Position numbers and translations under genes: made by a program. The notes beneath the pieces are model-generated. The model worked only from the letters and a program-made list of their open reading frames with translations, did no database searches and was not told the origin of the DNA. Of a stretch of 64,000 nucleotides of DNA, positions 1 to 9,353 are shown one piece after another. Within the stretch, counting starts at the first letter, position 1, and the number at the start of each line of letters is the position of its first letter. The DNA comes from Lysobacter capsici (GTDB lineage Bacteria; Pseudomonadota; Gammaproteobacteria; Xanthomonadales; Xanthomonadaceae): positions 3,410,001 through 3,474,000 of the forward strand of contig NZ_CP094357.1 in assembly GCF_014779555.2 (NCBI RefSeq). The letters run 5' to 3'.

Positions 1-759
1 GAGCTGGCTGCCGACGGCTTCCTTGAGCGCGCCGATCAGCGCCTGGTTCTTGGCCGGAGCTTCCCACGACGACGGCTTGGTGCCGGCTTCGACGACCAGC
101 TCGTTGATGATGTTGATGACCTTCTGCATTTCGCGATGGCCGAACATCACCGCGCCGAGCATGACCTCTTCGGACAGCATCTTGGCTTCGGATTCGACCA
201 TCAGCACCGCGTTGGAGGTACCGGCGACGACGAGCTCGAGCTCGGAGTCGGCCAGTTCGGTCGCGGTCGGGTTGAGCAGGTACTGGCCGTTCTTGTAACC
301 GACCTTGGCCGCGCCGATCGGGCCCTGGAACGGGGTGCCGGCCAGCGCGAGCGCGGCGGACGCGCCGATCAGCGCCGGGATGTCGCCGTCGACTTCCGGA
401 TTCATCGACATGACGGTCGCGATGATCTGGACTTCGTTCTTGTAGTCTTCCGGGAACAGCGGACGGATCGGACGGTCGATCAGACGCGAGATCAGCGTCT
501 CCTTCTCGGTCGCGCGGCCTTCACGCTTGAAGAAGCCGCCCGGGATGCGACCGCCGGCGTAGAACTTCTCCTGGTAATCCACGGTCAGCGGGAAGAAGTC
601 CTGGCCCTCGCGCGCGCTCTTGGCGGCGACGGCGGCCACCAGCAATACGGTGTCGTCCATCTTGACGATCACGGAACCGCCGGCCTGACGGGCGATTTCG
701 CCGGTCTCCAGGGTTACCTGATGGTTGCCGTACTGGAAGGTCTTGGTAATTTTTGCCAC
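1..759 (-). CDS. pnp: polyribonucleotide nucleotidyltransferase (PNPase), N-terminal 253 codons
   Basis: 3'-5' exoribonuclease that phosphorolytically degrades mRNA in the degradosome. Only the 5' part lies in the window; the second RNase PH core and the KH and S1 domains are beyond base 1. The visible protein begins [11 protein letters not shown] and carries the typical first RNase PH domain ([27 protein letters not shown]). The start is a GTG at 757-759, chosen because it gives the family N-terminus and has an AAGGAA ribosome binding site just upstream. It lies 260 bp downstream of rpsO, the usual rpsO-pnp order, with a hairpin terminator between them. In enterobacteria pnp is autoregulated through its leader; that is not tested here. 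Confidence 0.96.
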   Translation of the reverse strand, partial: MAKITKTFQYGNHQVTLETGEIARQAGGSVIVKMDDTVLLVAAVAAKSAREGQDFFPLTVDYQEKFYAGGRIPGGFFKREGRATEKETLISRLIDRPIRPLFPEDYKNEVQIIATVMSMNPEVDGDIPALIGASAALALAGTPFQGPIGAAKVGYKNGQYLLNPTATELADSELELVVAGTSNAVLMVESEAKMLSEEVMLGAVMFGHREMQKVINIINELVVEAGTKPSSWEAPAKNQALIGALKEAVGSQL

Positions 760-973
760 GTTGGGTTCCTTCGGTATCTATGCGTTCCGGTCGGGGCCCT
801 TGCCCCGCTCCGGTCGGCCGCCGGCGCAGCGACCTAGGGTTGGTGTGTCTCGCGCGCGTTCCGGTGCGCGGCGTCGCACGTGGCCTCGTGGGGCCGGTCC
901 AGTTCGACGGTCGCGCTTGCGTACCGGCGCTGGCGGCGCTGCATCCTGCAGAGCCTGCGGACTTTCATGCCCG

Positions 974-1009
974 CCAAAACAAACCGCGGCGCATCGCTGC
1001 GCCGCGGTT
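974..1009 (-). terminator. rho-independent terminator after rpsO
   Basis: A perfect 12-bp stem (982-993 pairing with 998-1009, loop TCGC) is followed on the minus strand by TTTGTTTT at 981-974. It lies 11 bp after the rpsO stop and before pnp. In the homologous operon this gap holds an attenuating terminator and an RNase processing site, so partial read-through into pnp is likely (inference). Confidence 0.85.
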
Positions 1010-1019
1010 GGGTGTCCGA

Positions 1020-1280
1020 TTAACGGCGCAGACCGAGCTTCTCGATCAGGGCCTTGTAACGCTCGGCATCTTTACGCTTGAGGTAGTCGAGCAGGCTGCG
1101 ACGGCGGTTGACCATCATCAGCAGGCCACGACGGCTGTGGTGATCCTGCTTGTGCTGCTTGAAGTGACCGGTGAGCTGCTCGATGCGAGCGGTGAGCAGA
1201 GCGACCTGGACTTCCGGCGAACCGGTGTCGTTGGCGCCGCGCTTGTTGTCTTCAATAACCTTGCTGGTGTCGATCGACAT
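1020..1280 (-). CDS. rpsO: 30S ribosomal protein S15
   Basis: Primary 16S rRNA binding protein of the small-subunit platform. The 86-residue product has normal S15 length and the conserved stretch [23 protein letters not shown] near residues 21-43, followed by [22 protein letters not shown]. The start is ATG at 1278-1280. It lies between truB and pnp on the same strand and is followed at once by a strong terminator. S15 commonly represses its own translation; no leader structure was modelled here. Confidence 0.98.
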   Translation of the reverse strand: MSIDTSKVIEDNKRGANDTGSPEVQVALLTARIEQLTGHFKQHKQDHHSRRGLLMMVNRRRSLLDYLKRKDAERYKALIEKLGLRR

Positions 1281-1549
1281 GACTTATGTTCTCTGTAGAT
1301 GCGGGGCCCGCAGAAGCGAATCGGTCGCGGAATTACCGCCCCGACGCACCGCCTGGCCCGCCGCTTGCTTTAAGTGAGGATTGCCGTCCAAGCGGCCTTC
1401 GAACCGAGGGCCGGTGCGAAGTGCTTGAAAAGCGGCGGAATTGTAACAGCCCGTGGCTGCGATTGCGACCGTGGTTTGGTGCGCATCGGCTATCGCGGGC
1501 GTGTATCGCGACGACTCGCGTCATGCCGACCGCCCCCGTTCAGGACCGC

Positions 1550-2482
1550 TCAACCGCCCTGCGCGGCCCAGCGGAACAGGCGCTGTGGCTGCAGCCGGCC
1601 ATCGGCCTGGCGCAGGCCCAGGCCGAGGCAGCGCCCGGCTTCGCCGAAGATCGCCACCTGACCCGGCTCGCCGGCCTCGCAGGCCACCGCCTGGCCCTGA
1701 CCGAGCCGGTGCGCGGCGGCCAGGTCGATCGAGACCCGGGCGAATTCGCTCAGGCCGGCTTCGATCGGCAGCAGATGGGCGTCGAGGGCGACGTCGCTGC
1801 CCTGTTCGGCCAGTGCGCGCAGTTGTTCCAGGGTGATCATGCGCGGCTGCATGAACGGCTCGACCCACAGCCGCCGCAGCACGCTGACATGGGCGCCGCA
1901 GCCCAGGGTCTCGCCGAGGTCGCGGACCAGGCTGCGCACGTAGGTGCCCGAGCCGCATTCGATGTGCAGTTGCAGACGCGGGCCGTCGCGGCCGGTCAGG
2001 CTCAGCCCGTGCACGACCACGTCGCGTTCGGGCGCCTCGATCGCTTCGCCGCGGCGGGCCTTGGCGTACAGCGGTTCGCCGCCCTGCTTGAGCGCGGAAT
2101 AGATCGGCGCGCGCTGGCGGATCGGGCCGCGCAGCGGCGCCAATGCGGCTTCGATCGCGGCCTCGTCGAGGTCGGGCACGGGGCGTTCGAGCAGCGGCGC
2201 GCCGTCGGCGTCGTCGCTGTCGGTGGTCAGGCCGAGCACCGCGGTGGCGGTGTAGGCCTTGCGCGCGCCGAGCAGCAGGCCGGCGATCTTGGTCGCCTCG
2301 CCGAAGCACAGCGGCAACAGGCCGGTGGCCAAGGGATCGAGACTGCCGGTATGGCCGCCCTTCTCGGCGCGGAACAGGTGGCGCGCCTGTTGCAGGGCCT
2401 GGTTGGAACTCAGGCCCTGGGGTTTGTCGAGCAGCAAGATGCCGTCGACGTTGCGCCAATTGCGTTTACGCGTCGTGTTCAA
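1550..2482 (-). CDS. truB: tRNA pseudouridine(55) synthase
   Basis: Makes pseudouridine 55 in the T-loop of tRNAs. The 310-residue product shows the TruB opening [17 protein letters not shown] and the catalytic loop [12 protein letters not shown], whose Asp is the nucleophile, then the RNA-binding segment [20 protein letters not shown]. The start is taken as TTG at 2480-2482, giving [16 protein letters not shown] with GGACGAG about 5 nt upstream. No ATG lies near the conserved N-terminus; upstream in-frame codons to 2734 are not TruB-like. The first 17 bases overlap the end of a GlcG-like remnant in another frame. Confidence 0.93.
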   Translation of the reverse strand: MNTTRKRNWRNVDGILLLDKPQGLSSNQALQQARHLFRAEKGGHTGSLDPLATGLLPLCFGEATKIAGLLLGARKAYTATAVLGLTTDSDDADGAPLLERPVPDLDEAAIEAALAPLRGPIRQRAPIYSALKQGGEPLYAKARRGEAIEAPERDVVVHGLSLTGRDGPRLQLHIECGSGTYVRSLVRDLGETLGCGAHVSVLRRLWVEPFMQPRMITLEQLRALAEQGSDVALDAHLLPIEAGLSEFARVSIDLAAAHRLGQGQAVACEAGEPGQVAIFGEAGRCLGLGLRQADGRLQPQRLFRWAAQGG

Positions 2483-2738
2483 GCAGCTCGTCCGCCCGTG
2501 CCTGCGCGATTTGCGCGTCCTGTACCGATTGCATGCCGGACACTCCGAAGGCGCCGATGAGGTCGCCGCCAACGGCAGCGGATTTGTCCATCCCGAGCCG
2601 CCGCATGCCCAGTCCGCCGACGGCGACCGTGTTCTCGAACGATCGGATCGGGCGAGGCGACGCCAGCGCCGTCCGGCCTCGGCCCGCGTCATGGAGATGC
2701 TGCCATATTGCGCCCGATCGGGCGTGTGCGGCATCGCC
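2466..2738 (-). pseudogene. fragment of a GlcG/HbpS-type heme-binding protein (DUF336)
   Basis: An open frame of about 90 codons with no good start codon. Its last 35 residues, including [20 protein letters not shown], follow the C-terminal signature of the GlcG/HbpS family (G-x-I-G-A-x-G-V-S-G-x6-QD), and the upstream part ([14 protein letters not shown]) resembles the preceding helix. The normal family length is about 135-150 residues; here the N-terminal half is missing and a TAG lies just upstream of 2738. An internal ATG at 2589-2591 could give a 41-residue peptide. It fills the rbfA-truB gap and its TAA lies inside truB. Most likely a decayed gene; a short expressed remnant is possible. 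Confidence 0.5.
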
Positions 2739-2826
2739 CTATGGCCGCCACTGCGGCCGATAGCGATCGCCTTCGGCCAGGGCCCTCGACGGGACTGTCG
2801 GTCCGCTCAGACCGACGAGCGGCCGG

Positions 2827-3228
2827 TCACTCCGGCTTGCCGCCGCCCTCGCCTTCGCCGCCGTCTTCGCGATCGACCAGATCGGGATGATCGCGCAACA
2901 GGTTGTCGATGCTTTCGCCGCGGTCGACCGAGTCGTCGTAATGGAAGTGCAGCTCCGGCACATGCCGCAGCTTCATCGCCTTGCCGAGCTGGTAACGCAG
3001 GTTCGGCGCGAGTTCCTTGAGGTCCTTGACCGCCTCGAGCGAACGCTCGGGCTGCAGCGCGGTGACGAAGACCTTGGCATGAGCCAGGTCGCGCGAGATT
3101 TCCACGTCGGACACGCTGACCGACGGCAGGCCGTGCTCGCGCACGGCTTCGTGCACGATCTTGCCCAGCTCGCGACGCAGCTGGGCGGAAACGCGATCGG
3201 TGCGGTGGAACGATTTACTGCTAGGCAT
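2827..3228 (-). CDS. rbfA: 30S ribosome-binding factor A
   Basis: Late 30S maturation factor needed for 16S rRNA 5' end processing and cold growth. The 133-residue product has the RbfA KH-type fold pattern: FHRTDRVSAQLRRELGKIV near the start, SVSDVEISRDLAHAKVFVT, and LRYQLGKAMKLRHVPELHFHYD. The tail is acidic and glycine rich (GGEGEGGGKPE). The start is ATG at 3226-3228. No Shine-Dalgarno sequence precedes it: a pyrimidine-rich palindromic repeat ends only about 7 bases upstream. It lies downstream of infB in the usual order. Confidence 0.96.
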   Translation of the reverse strand: MPSSKSFHRTDRVSAQLRRELGKIVHEAVREHGLPSVSVSDVEISRDLAHAKVFVTALQPERSLEAVKDLKELAPNLRYQLGKAMKLRHVPELHFHYDDSVDRGESIDNLLRDHPDLVDREDGGEGEGGGKPE

Positions 3229-3234
3229 TGGTGT

Positions 3235-3333
3235 CCGGGAATCGGGAATCGGGAGTCGGGAATCGTAAAAAGCAGGGAGAGAGTCGGAGAAATGGGAAAC
3301 CGCCTTCGGCGATTCCCCATTCCCGATTCCCGG
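3235..3333 (-). repeat. GGGAATCGGGAAT palindromic element, copy 1
   Basis: Arms of repeated GGGAATCGGGA(A/G)T at 3237-3265 and their inverted form at 3311-3333 flank about 45 bp. The element fills almost the whole gap between the infB stop (3336) and the rbfA start (3228). Related copies lie at 21379-21512, 34775-34883 and 43980-44070. Transcribed, it should fold into a long hairpin. Confidence 0.85.
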
Positions 3334-3335
3334 CC

Positions 3336-5978
3336 TTACAGCGTGCGCTGAACCTCGATGCGCTCGAAGCACTCGATCTGGTCGCCCGGCTTGACGTCGT
3401 TGTAGGCCTTCACGCCGATACCGCATTCGGTGCCGTTGCGGACTTCGTCGACGTTTTCCTTGAAGCGGCGCAGCGATTCGAGTTCGCCTTCGAACACGAC
3501 CGCGTTGTCGCGCAGCACGCGGATCGGCTTGGAGCGCTTGACCACGCCCTCGACCACCATGCAGCCGGCGACCGCGCCGAACTTGGAGCTGCGGAACACG
3601 TCGCGAACCTCGGCGATGCCGATGATCTCTTCGCGGATTTCCACGCCGAGGATGCCCGATGCCACCTGCTTCACCTGGTCGATCACGTCATAGATGATCG
3701 AGAAGTAGCGCAGGTCGACGCCGTTGCCTTCGATGATCCGGCGAGCGGACGCGTCGGCGCGGACGTTGAAGCCGATCACCGTGGCCTTGGCGGTCGCCGC
3801 GGCGTTGGCGTCGGACTCGGTGATGCCACCGACGCCCGAGCTGATCACGTTGATGCGGATCTGATCGTTGGACAGCGCGACCAGGGCCTGACGCAGCGCC
3901 TCGACCGAACCTTGCACGTCGGCCTTGATGACCAGGTTGAGGCTCAGCTGGCCCTCGCCCTTGCCCATCTGGGCCATGATGTCTTCCATGCGGTTGCCGG
4001 CGGCGGCGACCAGGCGCGATTCGCGGCGCTTGGCGTCGCGCTGCTGCGCCACGTCCTTGGCCAGACGCTCGTCCTCGACCACGACGAAGTCATCGCCGGC
4101 ATCGGGCACGCCCGACAGACCGAGCACCTGCACCGGAATCGACGGACCGGCTTCTTCGACCTGCTTGCCGGTTTCGTCGAACAGCGCGCGCACGCGGCCG
4201 TACTGCACGCCGCACACGAGGTAGTCGCCCTTCTTGAGCTGGCCCTGCTGGACCAGCACGGTGGCGACCGGGCCGCGGCCCTTGTCGAGCGAGGATTCGA
4301 TCACCGTGCCGATGGCGCGGCCGACCGGCACCGCGCGCAGTTCCAGCACTTCGGCCTGCAGCGAGATCGCGTCGAGCAGATCGTCGACGCCGTCGCCGGT
4401 CTTGGCCGACAGCTCGACCATCTGGGTGTCGCCGCCGAAATCCTCGGCGACCACTTCCTCGGCCAGCAGTTCGTTCTTGACCCGCAGCGGATCGGCGCCG
4501 GACTTGTCGATCTTGTTGATCGCCACGATCAGCGGAACGCCGGCCGCCTTGGCGTGCTGCACGGCTTCGCGGGTCTGCGGCATGACGCCGTCGTCGGCGG
4601 CGACCACCAACACGACGATGTCGGTCAGCTTGGCGCCGCGCGCGCGCATCGAGGTGAACGCCGAGTGGCCCGGGGTGTCGAGGAAGCTGATCACGCCGCG
4701 AGCGGTTTCGACGTGGTACGCGCCGATGTGCTGGGTGATGCCGCCGGCTTCGCCGGAGGCGACCTTGGTGCGGCGGATGTAATCCAGCAGCGAGGTCTTG
4801 CCGTGGTCGACGTGACCCATGATCGTGACCACCGGCGGACGAGCGACCTTCTCGCCCTGCACTTCCTCGGCGTGCGCGATCAGCGCGTCCTCGGCGGCAT
4901 TGGCGTTGGTGCGGACCACGGTGTGGCCGAGTTCCTCGGTGACCAGCGCGGCGGTGTCGAAGTCGATGCTCTGGTTGATGGTCGCCATGACGCCCATCTT
5001 GAACAGCGCCTTGACCACGTCGCCGCCCTTGAGCGCGAGCTTCTGCGCCAGATCGGCGACCGTGACGGTGTCGCCGATCGCGACGTCGCGCACGATCGGC
5101 GCGGTCGGACGCGAGAAGCCGTGCTGACCGCCGCCGGAACGCGCCTGCTCGTTGGAGCGACGCTGCTGCGGACGGTTGCCGCCCTTGCCGCGCGAATTGG
5201 TGGTGCGACGCGCGCGATCCGACGGGCTCAGGTGCAACTGGCCGGCGAAGCGGTTGGCCGCATCGTCGTCCTCGACCCCGGCGACCATCGCGTGCGAGCC
5301 GCGGGTCTTGTTACGCGGCGCATTGTGGTCGACGCGGGCCGGCGTGGCCGGCGCGGGCGGCTTGGGATGGCCGTGACCGTGCGTCGGCGCGGGCTTGCGC
5401 ACCGCCGCCGGCGTCGCCGCCGTCGGCGCATCGCTGACGCTCGGCGCGACCGCGCTGGCGTCGGCCAGCTTGAGCTTGAGCTCTTCCTCGGCCTTGGCGC
5501 GCGCGGCGTCTTCGGCCGCCTGTCGCACCGCCGCGGCGGCATCGGCGCGACGCTTGTCGTCGGCGGCCAGTTTTTCCTGCTCGGCGAGGTTGCGCTGCTT
5601 GGACTCTTCGAGCTTGCGCAGGATGTCGGCGCGCTCATCGCTCGGCGACATGGGGCCGTCGTTCGGCTTGACCAGCGTCACCTTCTTGCGCACGACCACA
5701 TCGACGGTGGTGCGGTTCTTGCCGCCACCGACGGTGATTTCCTGCTTGCGGCTGCGATTGAGCGTGATCTTCTTCGCCGCTTCGTCGGTTTCGGCCGGTT
5801 TATCGGCCTTGCCATGCGAGCGCTTGAGGAAGCCGAGCAGCTTGACTTTCTCGATACTGGTCACGACCTGATCGGGGCCGCTGAACTTCATGCCGGCCTC
5901 GGCCAGCTGTTCCAGCAACTTCTCGACCGGCGTGTTCACCAGTTCGGCCAGCTTGCGGATGGTGGTTTGCTGCGACAT
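3336..5978 (-). CDS. infB: translation initiation factor IF-2
   Basis: GTPase that brings fMet-tRNA to the 30S subunit and promotes subunit joining. The 880-residue product begins [20 protein letters not shown] (first IF2_N domain), continues through a charged Ala/Lys/Glu-rich linker (about 100-290), a second IF2_N-like segment near 310-365, and the G domain with GHVDHGKT (about 386-393), DTPGH (about 433) and NKID (about 485), followed by the beta-barrel and fMet-tRNA-binding domains. The start is ATG at 5976-5978; the 59 in-frame codons upstream are arginine-rich and not IF-2-like. It lies between nusA and rbfA. Confidence 0.97.
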   Translation of the reverse strand: MSQQTTIRKLAELVNTPVEKLLEQLAEAGMKFSGPDQVVTSIEKVKLLGFLKRSHGKADKPAETDEAAKKITLNRSRKQEITVGGGKNRTTVDVVVRKKVTLVKPNDGPMSPSDERADILRKLEESKQRNLAEQEKLAADDKRRADAAAAVRQAAEDAARAKAEEELKLKLADASAVAPSVSDAPTAATPAAVRKPAPTHGHGHPKPPAPATPARVDHNAPRNKTRGSHAMVAGVEDDDAANRFAGQLHLSPSDRARRTTNSRGKGGNRPQQRRSNEQARSGGGQHGFSRPTAPIVRDVAIGDTVTVADLAQKLALKGGDVVKALFKMGVMATINQSIDFDTAALVTEELGHTVVRTNANAAEDALIAHAEEVQGEKVARPPVVTIMGHVDHGKTSLLDYIRRTKVASGEAGGITQHIGAYHVETARGVISFLDTPGHSAFTSMRARGAKLTDIVVLVVAADDGVMPQTREAVQHAKAAGVPLIVAINKIDKSGADPLRVKNELLAEEVVAEDFGGDTQMVELSAKTGDGVDDLLDAISLQAEVLELRAVPVGRAIGTVIESSLDKGRGPVATVLVQQGQLKKGDYLVCGVQYGRVRALFDETGKQVEEAGPSIPVQVLGLSGVPDAGDDFVVVEDERLAKDVAQQRDAKRRESRLVAAAGNRMEDIMAQMGKGEGQLSLNLVIKADVQGSVEALRQALVALSNDQIRINVISSGVGGITESDANAAATAKATVIGFNVRADASARRIIEGNGVDLRYFSIIYDVIDQVKQVASGILGVEIREEIIGIAEVRDVFRSSKFGAVAGCMVVEGVVKRSKPIRVLRDNAVVFEGELESLRRFKENVDEVRNGTECGIGVKAYNDVKPGDQIECFERIEVQRTL

Positions 5979-6190
5979 TCGGTTTTCCGTGTCCTTCTTG
6001 GCGTGGGACGCATCCCGCGCGTGATGGCGCCATTCTAGCCCCGCGCGCGCCCTTGCACCGGCTCGCGCAAGCCTTCCGGCCTGCCCGCGGACCGGGCCGA
6101 TGCCCGATCCTGCGAATCCGGGGCCGGCCCAAGACCGTCCCCCGGTTTGCCGCAAGACGCCTCGCCGGGCCTCTTGCGACGCATCTCACC

Positions 6191-7678
6191 TCATTCGAAC
6201 CAGTGCTTGCGCGCTTCCATGATCAGGGCGGCGGCACGTTCCTCGTCCACGCCTTCGATATCGGTCAACTCGTCGGTCGCCAGATCGGCCAGGTCGTCGC
6301 GCGTGACCACGCCGCGCGCCGCCAGGGTGAAGGCCAGCGCCTCGTCCATGCCTTCCAGCGACAACAGGTCGGCGGCCGGCTGGTGCTCGTCGAGCTCTTC
6401 CTCGGCGGCCAGCGCCTCGTTGAGCAGGGCGTCGCGGGCGCGGGCGCGCAGTTCCTCGACGATGTCCTCGTCGAAGCCCTCCACCGCCAGCAGCTCGCCG
6501 ACCGGCACGTAGGCGATTTCCTCGACCGTGCTGAAGCCTTCCGAGACCAGGATGCCGGCGATTTCCTCGTCGACCTCGAGCTTGTCCTGGAACAGCTGAC
6601 GGGCCGAATTCTGCTCGGCTTCCGACTTGGCCGTCACCTGGTCCTGGGTCATCACGTTGAGCTGCCAGCCCGACAGGCGGCTGGCCAGGCGCACGTTCTG
6701 CCCGCCCTTGCCGATCGCCTGGGCCAGACGGTCCTCGGCGACCGCCAGGTCCATCGAGTGCTTTTCTTCATCGACGATAATCGACTGCACTTCCGCCGGC
6801 GCCATCGCGTTGATCACGAACTGGGCCGGATTGTCCGACCACAGCACGATATCGACGCGCTCGCCGTTGAGTTCGTTCGACACCGCCTGCACGCGCGAAC
6901 CGCGCATGCCGATGCAGGCGCCGATCGGATCGGTGCGGTTGTCGTGCGCGAGCACGGCGATCTTGGCGCGGTCGCCCGGATCGCGCGCGCAGGCCTTGAT
7001 CGAGACCAGGCCCTGGCCGACTTCCGGCACTTCGAGCTTGAACAGCTCCATCATGAATTCCGGGGCGGCGCGGCTGATGAACAGCTGCGGGCCGCGCGGC
7101 TCGGTGCGCACGTCGAACAGGAAACCGCGCACGCGGTCGCCGGCGCGCAGCACGTCGCGCGGAATGCCCTTGTCCTTCGGGATGATCGCCTCGGCGTTGC
7201 CGCCCAGGTCGACGTAGATGTTGCCGCGCTCCACGCGCTTGACGATGCCGGTGACCAGTTCGCCGACGCGATCCTTCCAGCCGTCGACGACCTGCGCGCG
7301 CTCGGCTTCGCGTACGCGCTGCACGATCACCTGCTTGGCGGCCTGCGCGGCGATACGGCCGAAATCGGGGTTTTCGATCTGCTCTTCGATGTAGTCGCCG
7401 ACTTCCACGCCCTCGACTTCGTCGATCGCGTCCATCAGGCGGATCTGCCGGTCCGGCGATTCCATGACCACGTCGTCGGCGACGACTTCCATGCGGCGGA
7501 AGGTTTCGTAGTTGCCGTCTTTCTGGTCGATGCTCACGCGCACCAGCACGTCTTCGTCGTGATAGCGCTTCTTCGCGGCCGACGCCAGCGCCGCTTCGAT
7601 GGCTTCGAAGATGACCTCGCGCGGCACGCCCTTTTCGTTGGCGACCGCATCCACCACCAGCAACAGTTCCTTGCTCAT
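6191..7678 (-). CDS. nusA: transcription termination/antitermination protein NusA
   Basis: RNA polymerase-binding elongation factor acting in pausing, termination and rRNA antitermination. The 495-residue product has the N-terminal polymerase-binding domain (MSKELLLVVDAVANEKGVPR), an S1 domain near 135-200, KH1 with GMRGSRVQAVSNELNGE near 253, KH2 with IGKGGQNVRLASRL near 318, and two C-terminal helix-hairpin-helix acidic repeats. The start is ATG at 7676-7678 with GGAG about 8 bases upstream; an in-frame ATG at 7693 is less likely. It lies in the order rimP-nusA-infB. Confidence 0.97.
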   Translation of the reverse strand: MSKELLLVVDAVANEKGVPREVIFEAIEAALASAAKKRYHDEDVLVRVSIDQKDGNYETFRRMEVVADDVVMESPDRQIRLMDAIDEVEGVEVGDYIEEQIENPDFGRIAAQAAKQVIVQRVREAERAQVVDGWKDRVGELVTGIVKRVERGNIYVDLGGNAEAIIPKDKGIPRDVLRAGDRVRGFLFDVRTEPRGPQLFISRAAPEFMMELFKLEVPEVGQGLVSIKACARDPGDRAKIAVLAHDNRTDPIGACIGMRGSRVQAVSNELNGERVDIVLWSDNPAQFVINAMAPAEVQSIIVDEEKHSMDLAVAEDRLAQAIGKGGQNVRLASRLSGWQLNVMTQDQVTAKSEAEQNSARQLFQDKLEVDEEIAGILVSEGFSTVEEIAYVPVGELLAVEGFDEDIVEELRARARDALLNEALAAEEELDEHQPAADLLSLEGMDEALAFTLAARGVVTRDDLADLATDELTDIEGVDEERAAALIMEARKHWFE

Positions 7679-7780
7679 TTCGTCACTCCGCACGGGTCGG
7701 CTCGCGGCCGCCGGCTATTCGGGTTGGTAATAGGCTGAAGCTTGGTACCGCTCTAAATTCTCGTACTTCTGAATTCGTGT

Positions 7781-8401
7781 TTACTTCTTTCGCGAAGCAC
7801 CCGGCTTCGAGGGTTTGTTCTTGCCCGGCCGGGCTTTGGGCTTGGGCTTGTCGGCGCGGGCCGGCGGCGGTTCGCCCTTGCTCGGCGCGAAACCCAGCGC
7901 GGCCCAGTCCGGCACGATGCGGCCCTTGTCGATATTGCTGAACGGCACGGTGAAATGGCTGCCGTCCGGCGTGCCTTCGATCGCGAACGTCACTTGCTCG
8001 CCTTCCACCGCGACGATCTCGCCCTGCAGGCGGCGGCGGTTTTCGTGCGGCAGCTTCAGCGTGACCTTGGCGGTCTCGCCGACGAAGCGGCGGTAGTGCT
8101 CGAGCGTGAACAGCGGGCGGTCGATGCCGGGCGAGGACACTTCGAGGGTGTAGTTGCTGCTGATCGGGTCTTCGACGTCGAGCTGGGCCGACACTTCGCG
8201 ACTGACCGCTTCGCATTCCTCGATGGTGACCGAGCGCGGCGGCTCGCCTTCGGCGTCGACATGCGCGGCCGGCACATCAATGTAGATGCGCAAGGTCGCG
8301 TTGCCCGCCGCCGGCAGATATTCGATGCCGAGCAATTCCACGCCCAGCGACTCGACCGTCGGGGCCAGCAATGCGGCGATTTGCGTTGCCTTGTCCGTCA
8401 C
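7781..8401 (-). CDS. rimP: ribosome maturation factor RimP
   Basis: Needed for 30S subunit assembly. The 206-residue product carries the RimP core ([71 protein letters not shown]). After about residue 175 it has a basic Pro/Lys-rich tail ([19 protein letters not shown]) absent from many homologues and plausibly RNA-binding. The start is GTG at 8399-8401 with GGAGAG about 8 bases upstream, giving [12 protein letters not shown]. It is the first protein gene after tRNA-fMet. Confidence 0.94.
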   Translation of the reverse strand: MTDKATQIAALLAPTVESLGVELLGIEYLPAAGNATLRIYIDVPAAHVDAEGEPPRSVTIEECEAVSREVSAQLDVEDPISSNYTLEVSSPGIDRPLFTLEHYRRFVGETAKVTLKLPHENRRRLQGEIVAVEGEQVTFAIEGTPDGSHFTVPFSNIDKGRIVPDWAALGFAPSKGEPPPARADKPKPKARPGKNKPSKPGASRKK

Positions 8402-8542
8402 TCGCCAGCTCTCCGTTAGCGTTTGTAGGTAGGGGTGCGACTGGTGCAGCCGATCTTCGGTACGCGAGGTTTCCGCAAATGGTTGCGTGCTCCGGCGCGA
8501 TAAGAAAAGCCAGCGCGCGGCACGTAGCGAATCGCGGAAACC

Positions 8543-8574
8543 GAAAAACAACAAGGGGCCCATTGGGCCCCTTG
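8543..8574 (-). terminator. strong hairpin with T-rich tail upstream of rimP
   Basis: A perfect 10-bp stem (8552-8561 with 8565-8574, loop of three) is followed on the minus strand by TTGTTTTT. It is the second terminator-like hairpin after tRNA-fMet, about 140 bp before rimP. It could end tRNA transcription or act as an attenuator for the rimP operon. Confidence 0.7.
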
Positions 8575-8641
8575 TCCGTACAACTGGATTTCGGTGTGTT
8601 CGCGCGAGCAGAGCGCGATCACAAAGCCCAAGCCGGCGGCC

Positions 8642-8668
8642 AAAAAAGAAAGCCTCGTGAGAGGCTTT
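8642..8668 (-). terminator. rho-independent terminator of the tRNA-fMet gene
   Basis: Stem of 8 bp (8649-8656 with 8661-8668, loop of four) followed on the minus strand by CTTTTTT. It starts 15 bp after the CCA end of the tRNA. Confidence 0.88.
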
Positions 8669-8682
8669 CCATCAGCCGAAGC

Positions 8683-8759
<77 letters not shown>

Positions 8760-9036
8760 TCAGGCCGACCACTATAACGGCCGGCGGAACTTCCTGCAAG
8801 CGTTTAATCAGATTTACTTGATTCTCGCCTGCCGCTTCGAGACCGTTTATTTCCGCCGGAAACTGCGCGGAAACGATGTCATTGCGTGAGCCCGCAATAA
8901 TAGAGCGTGTTCAAAATATTTCAAGTCTTTTTTCGGTAATGGCATGACGCGCGAATACCAGCGAGGCGCTGGGCGTGTCAGGCGCGTGCATAGCCGCCAA
9001 CGCGACGGTCGTTGCATCTGCGCTGCGACAGCCACG

Positions 9037-9134
9037 GGTAGGAGCGGCGTGAGCCGCGACCGTGGGGTGACCGGTCGCGCCGCAACCTGCGCCGCAAGCG
9101 TGGTGTCGTGGTCGCGGCTTACGCCGCTCCTACA
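9037..9134. repeat. GTAGGAGCGGC palindromic element, copy A1
   Basis: Forward arm GTAGGAGCGGCGTGAGCCGC at 9038-9057 and reverse arm ending GCCGCTCCTACA at 9134, about 50 bp apart. Same family as the array at 63142-63950. Confidence 0.85.
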
Positions 9135-9184
9135 ACGGCTGCCCCACTACGATTGCGGCTCGCCACACGGCATTTCGGCGGCCC

Positions 9185-9281
9185 TGTAGGAGCGGCGCAA
9201 GCCGCGACCGCGGGGTGTCCAGTTGCGTCGAACCTGCGCCGCGAGCGTGGTATCGCGGTCGCGGCTTACGCCGCTCCTACA
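9185..9281. repeat. GTAGGAGCGGC palindromic element, copy A2
   Basis: Second unit, 148 bp after the first, with TGTAGGAGCGGCGCAAGCCG and its inverted arm ending CTCCTACA. Together the two copies occupy much of the 594-bp gap between tRNA-fMet and nuoN. I see no gene in the rest of the gap (8760-9036), which is relatively AT-rich near 8800-8940 and may contain the tRNA promoter. Confidence 0.85.
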
Positions 9282-9294
9282 GGTTAGGGCCTCT

Positions 9295-9329
9295 AAAACG
9301 CATCGGGCCGGCATAAAGCCGGCCCGATG
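9295..9329 (-). terminator. terminator of the nuo operon
   Basis: A perfect 12-bp stem (9301-9312 with 9318-9329, 5-nt loop) followed on the minus strand by CGTTTTAG, 24 bp after the nuoN stop. Confidence 0.88.
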
Positions 9330-9353
9330 GCGAATCGATATGGTCGGCCCGGA

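Noticed and set aside
3228-6038. A 936-codon plus-strand open frame
   Set aside because: It is antisense to infB, made of His/Asp/Arg/Gly-rich low-complexity sequence caused by GC-rich third positions of the real gene; no family motifs.
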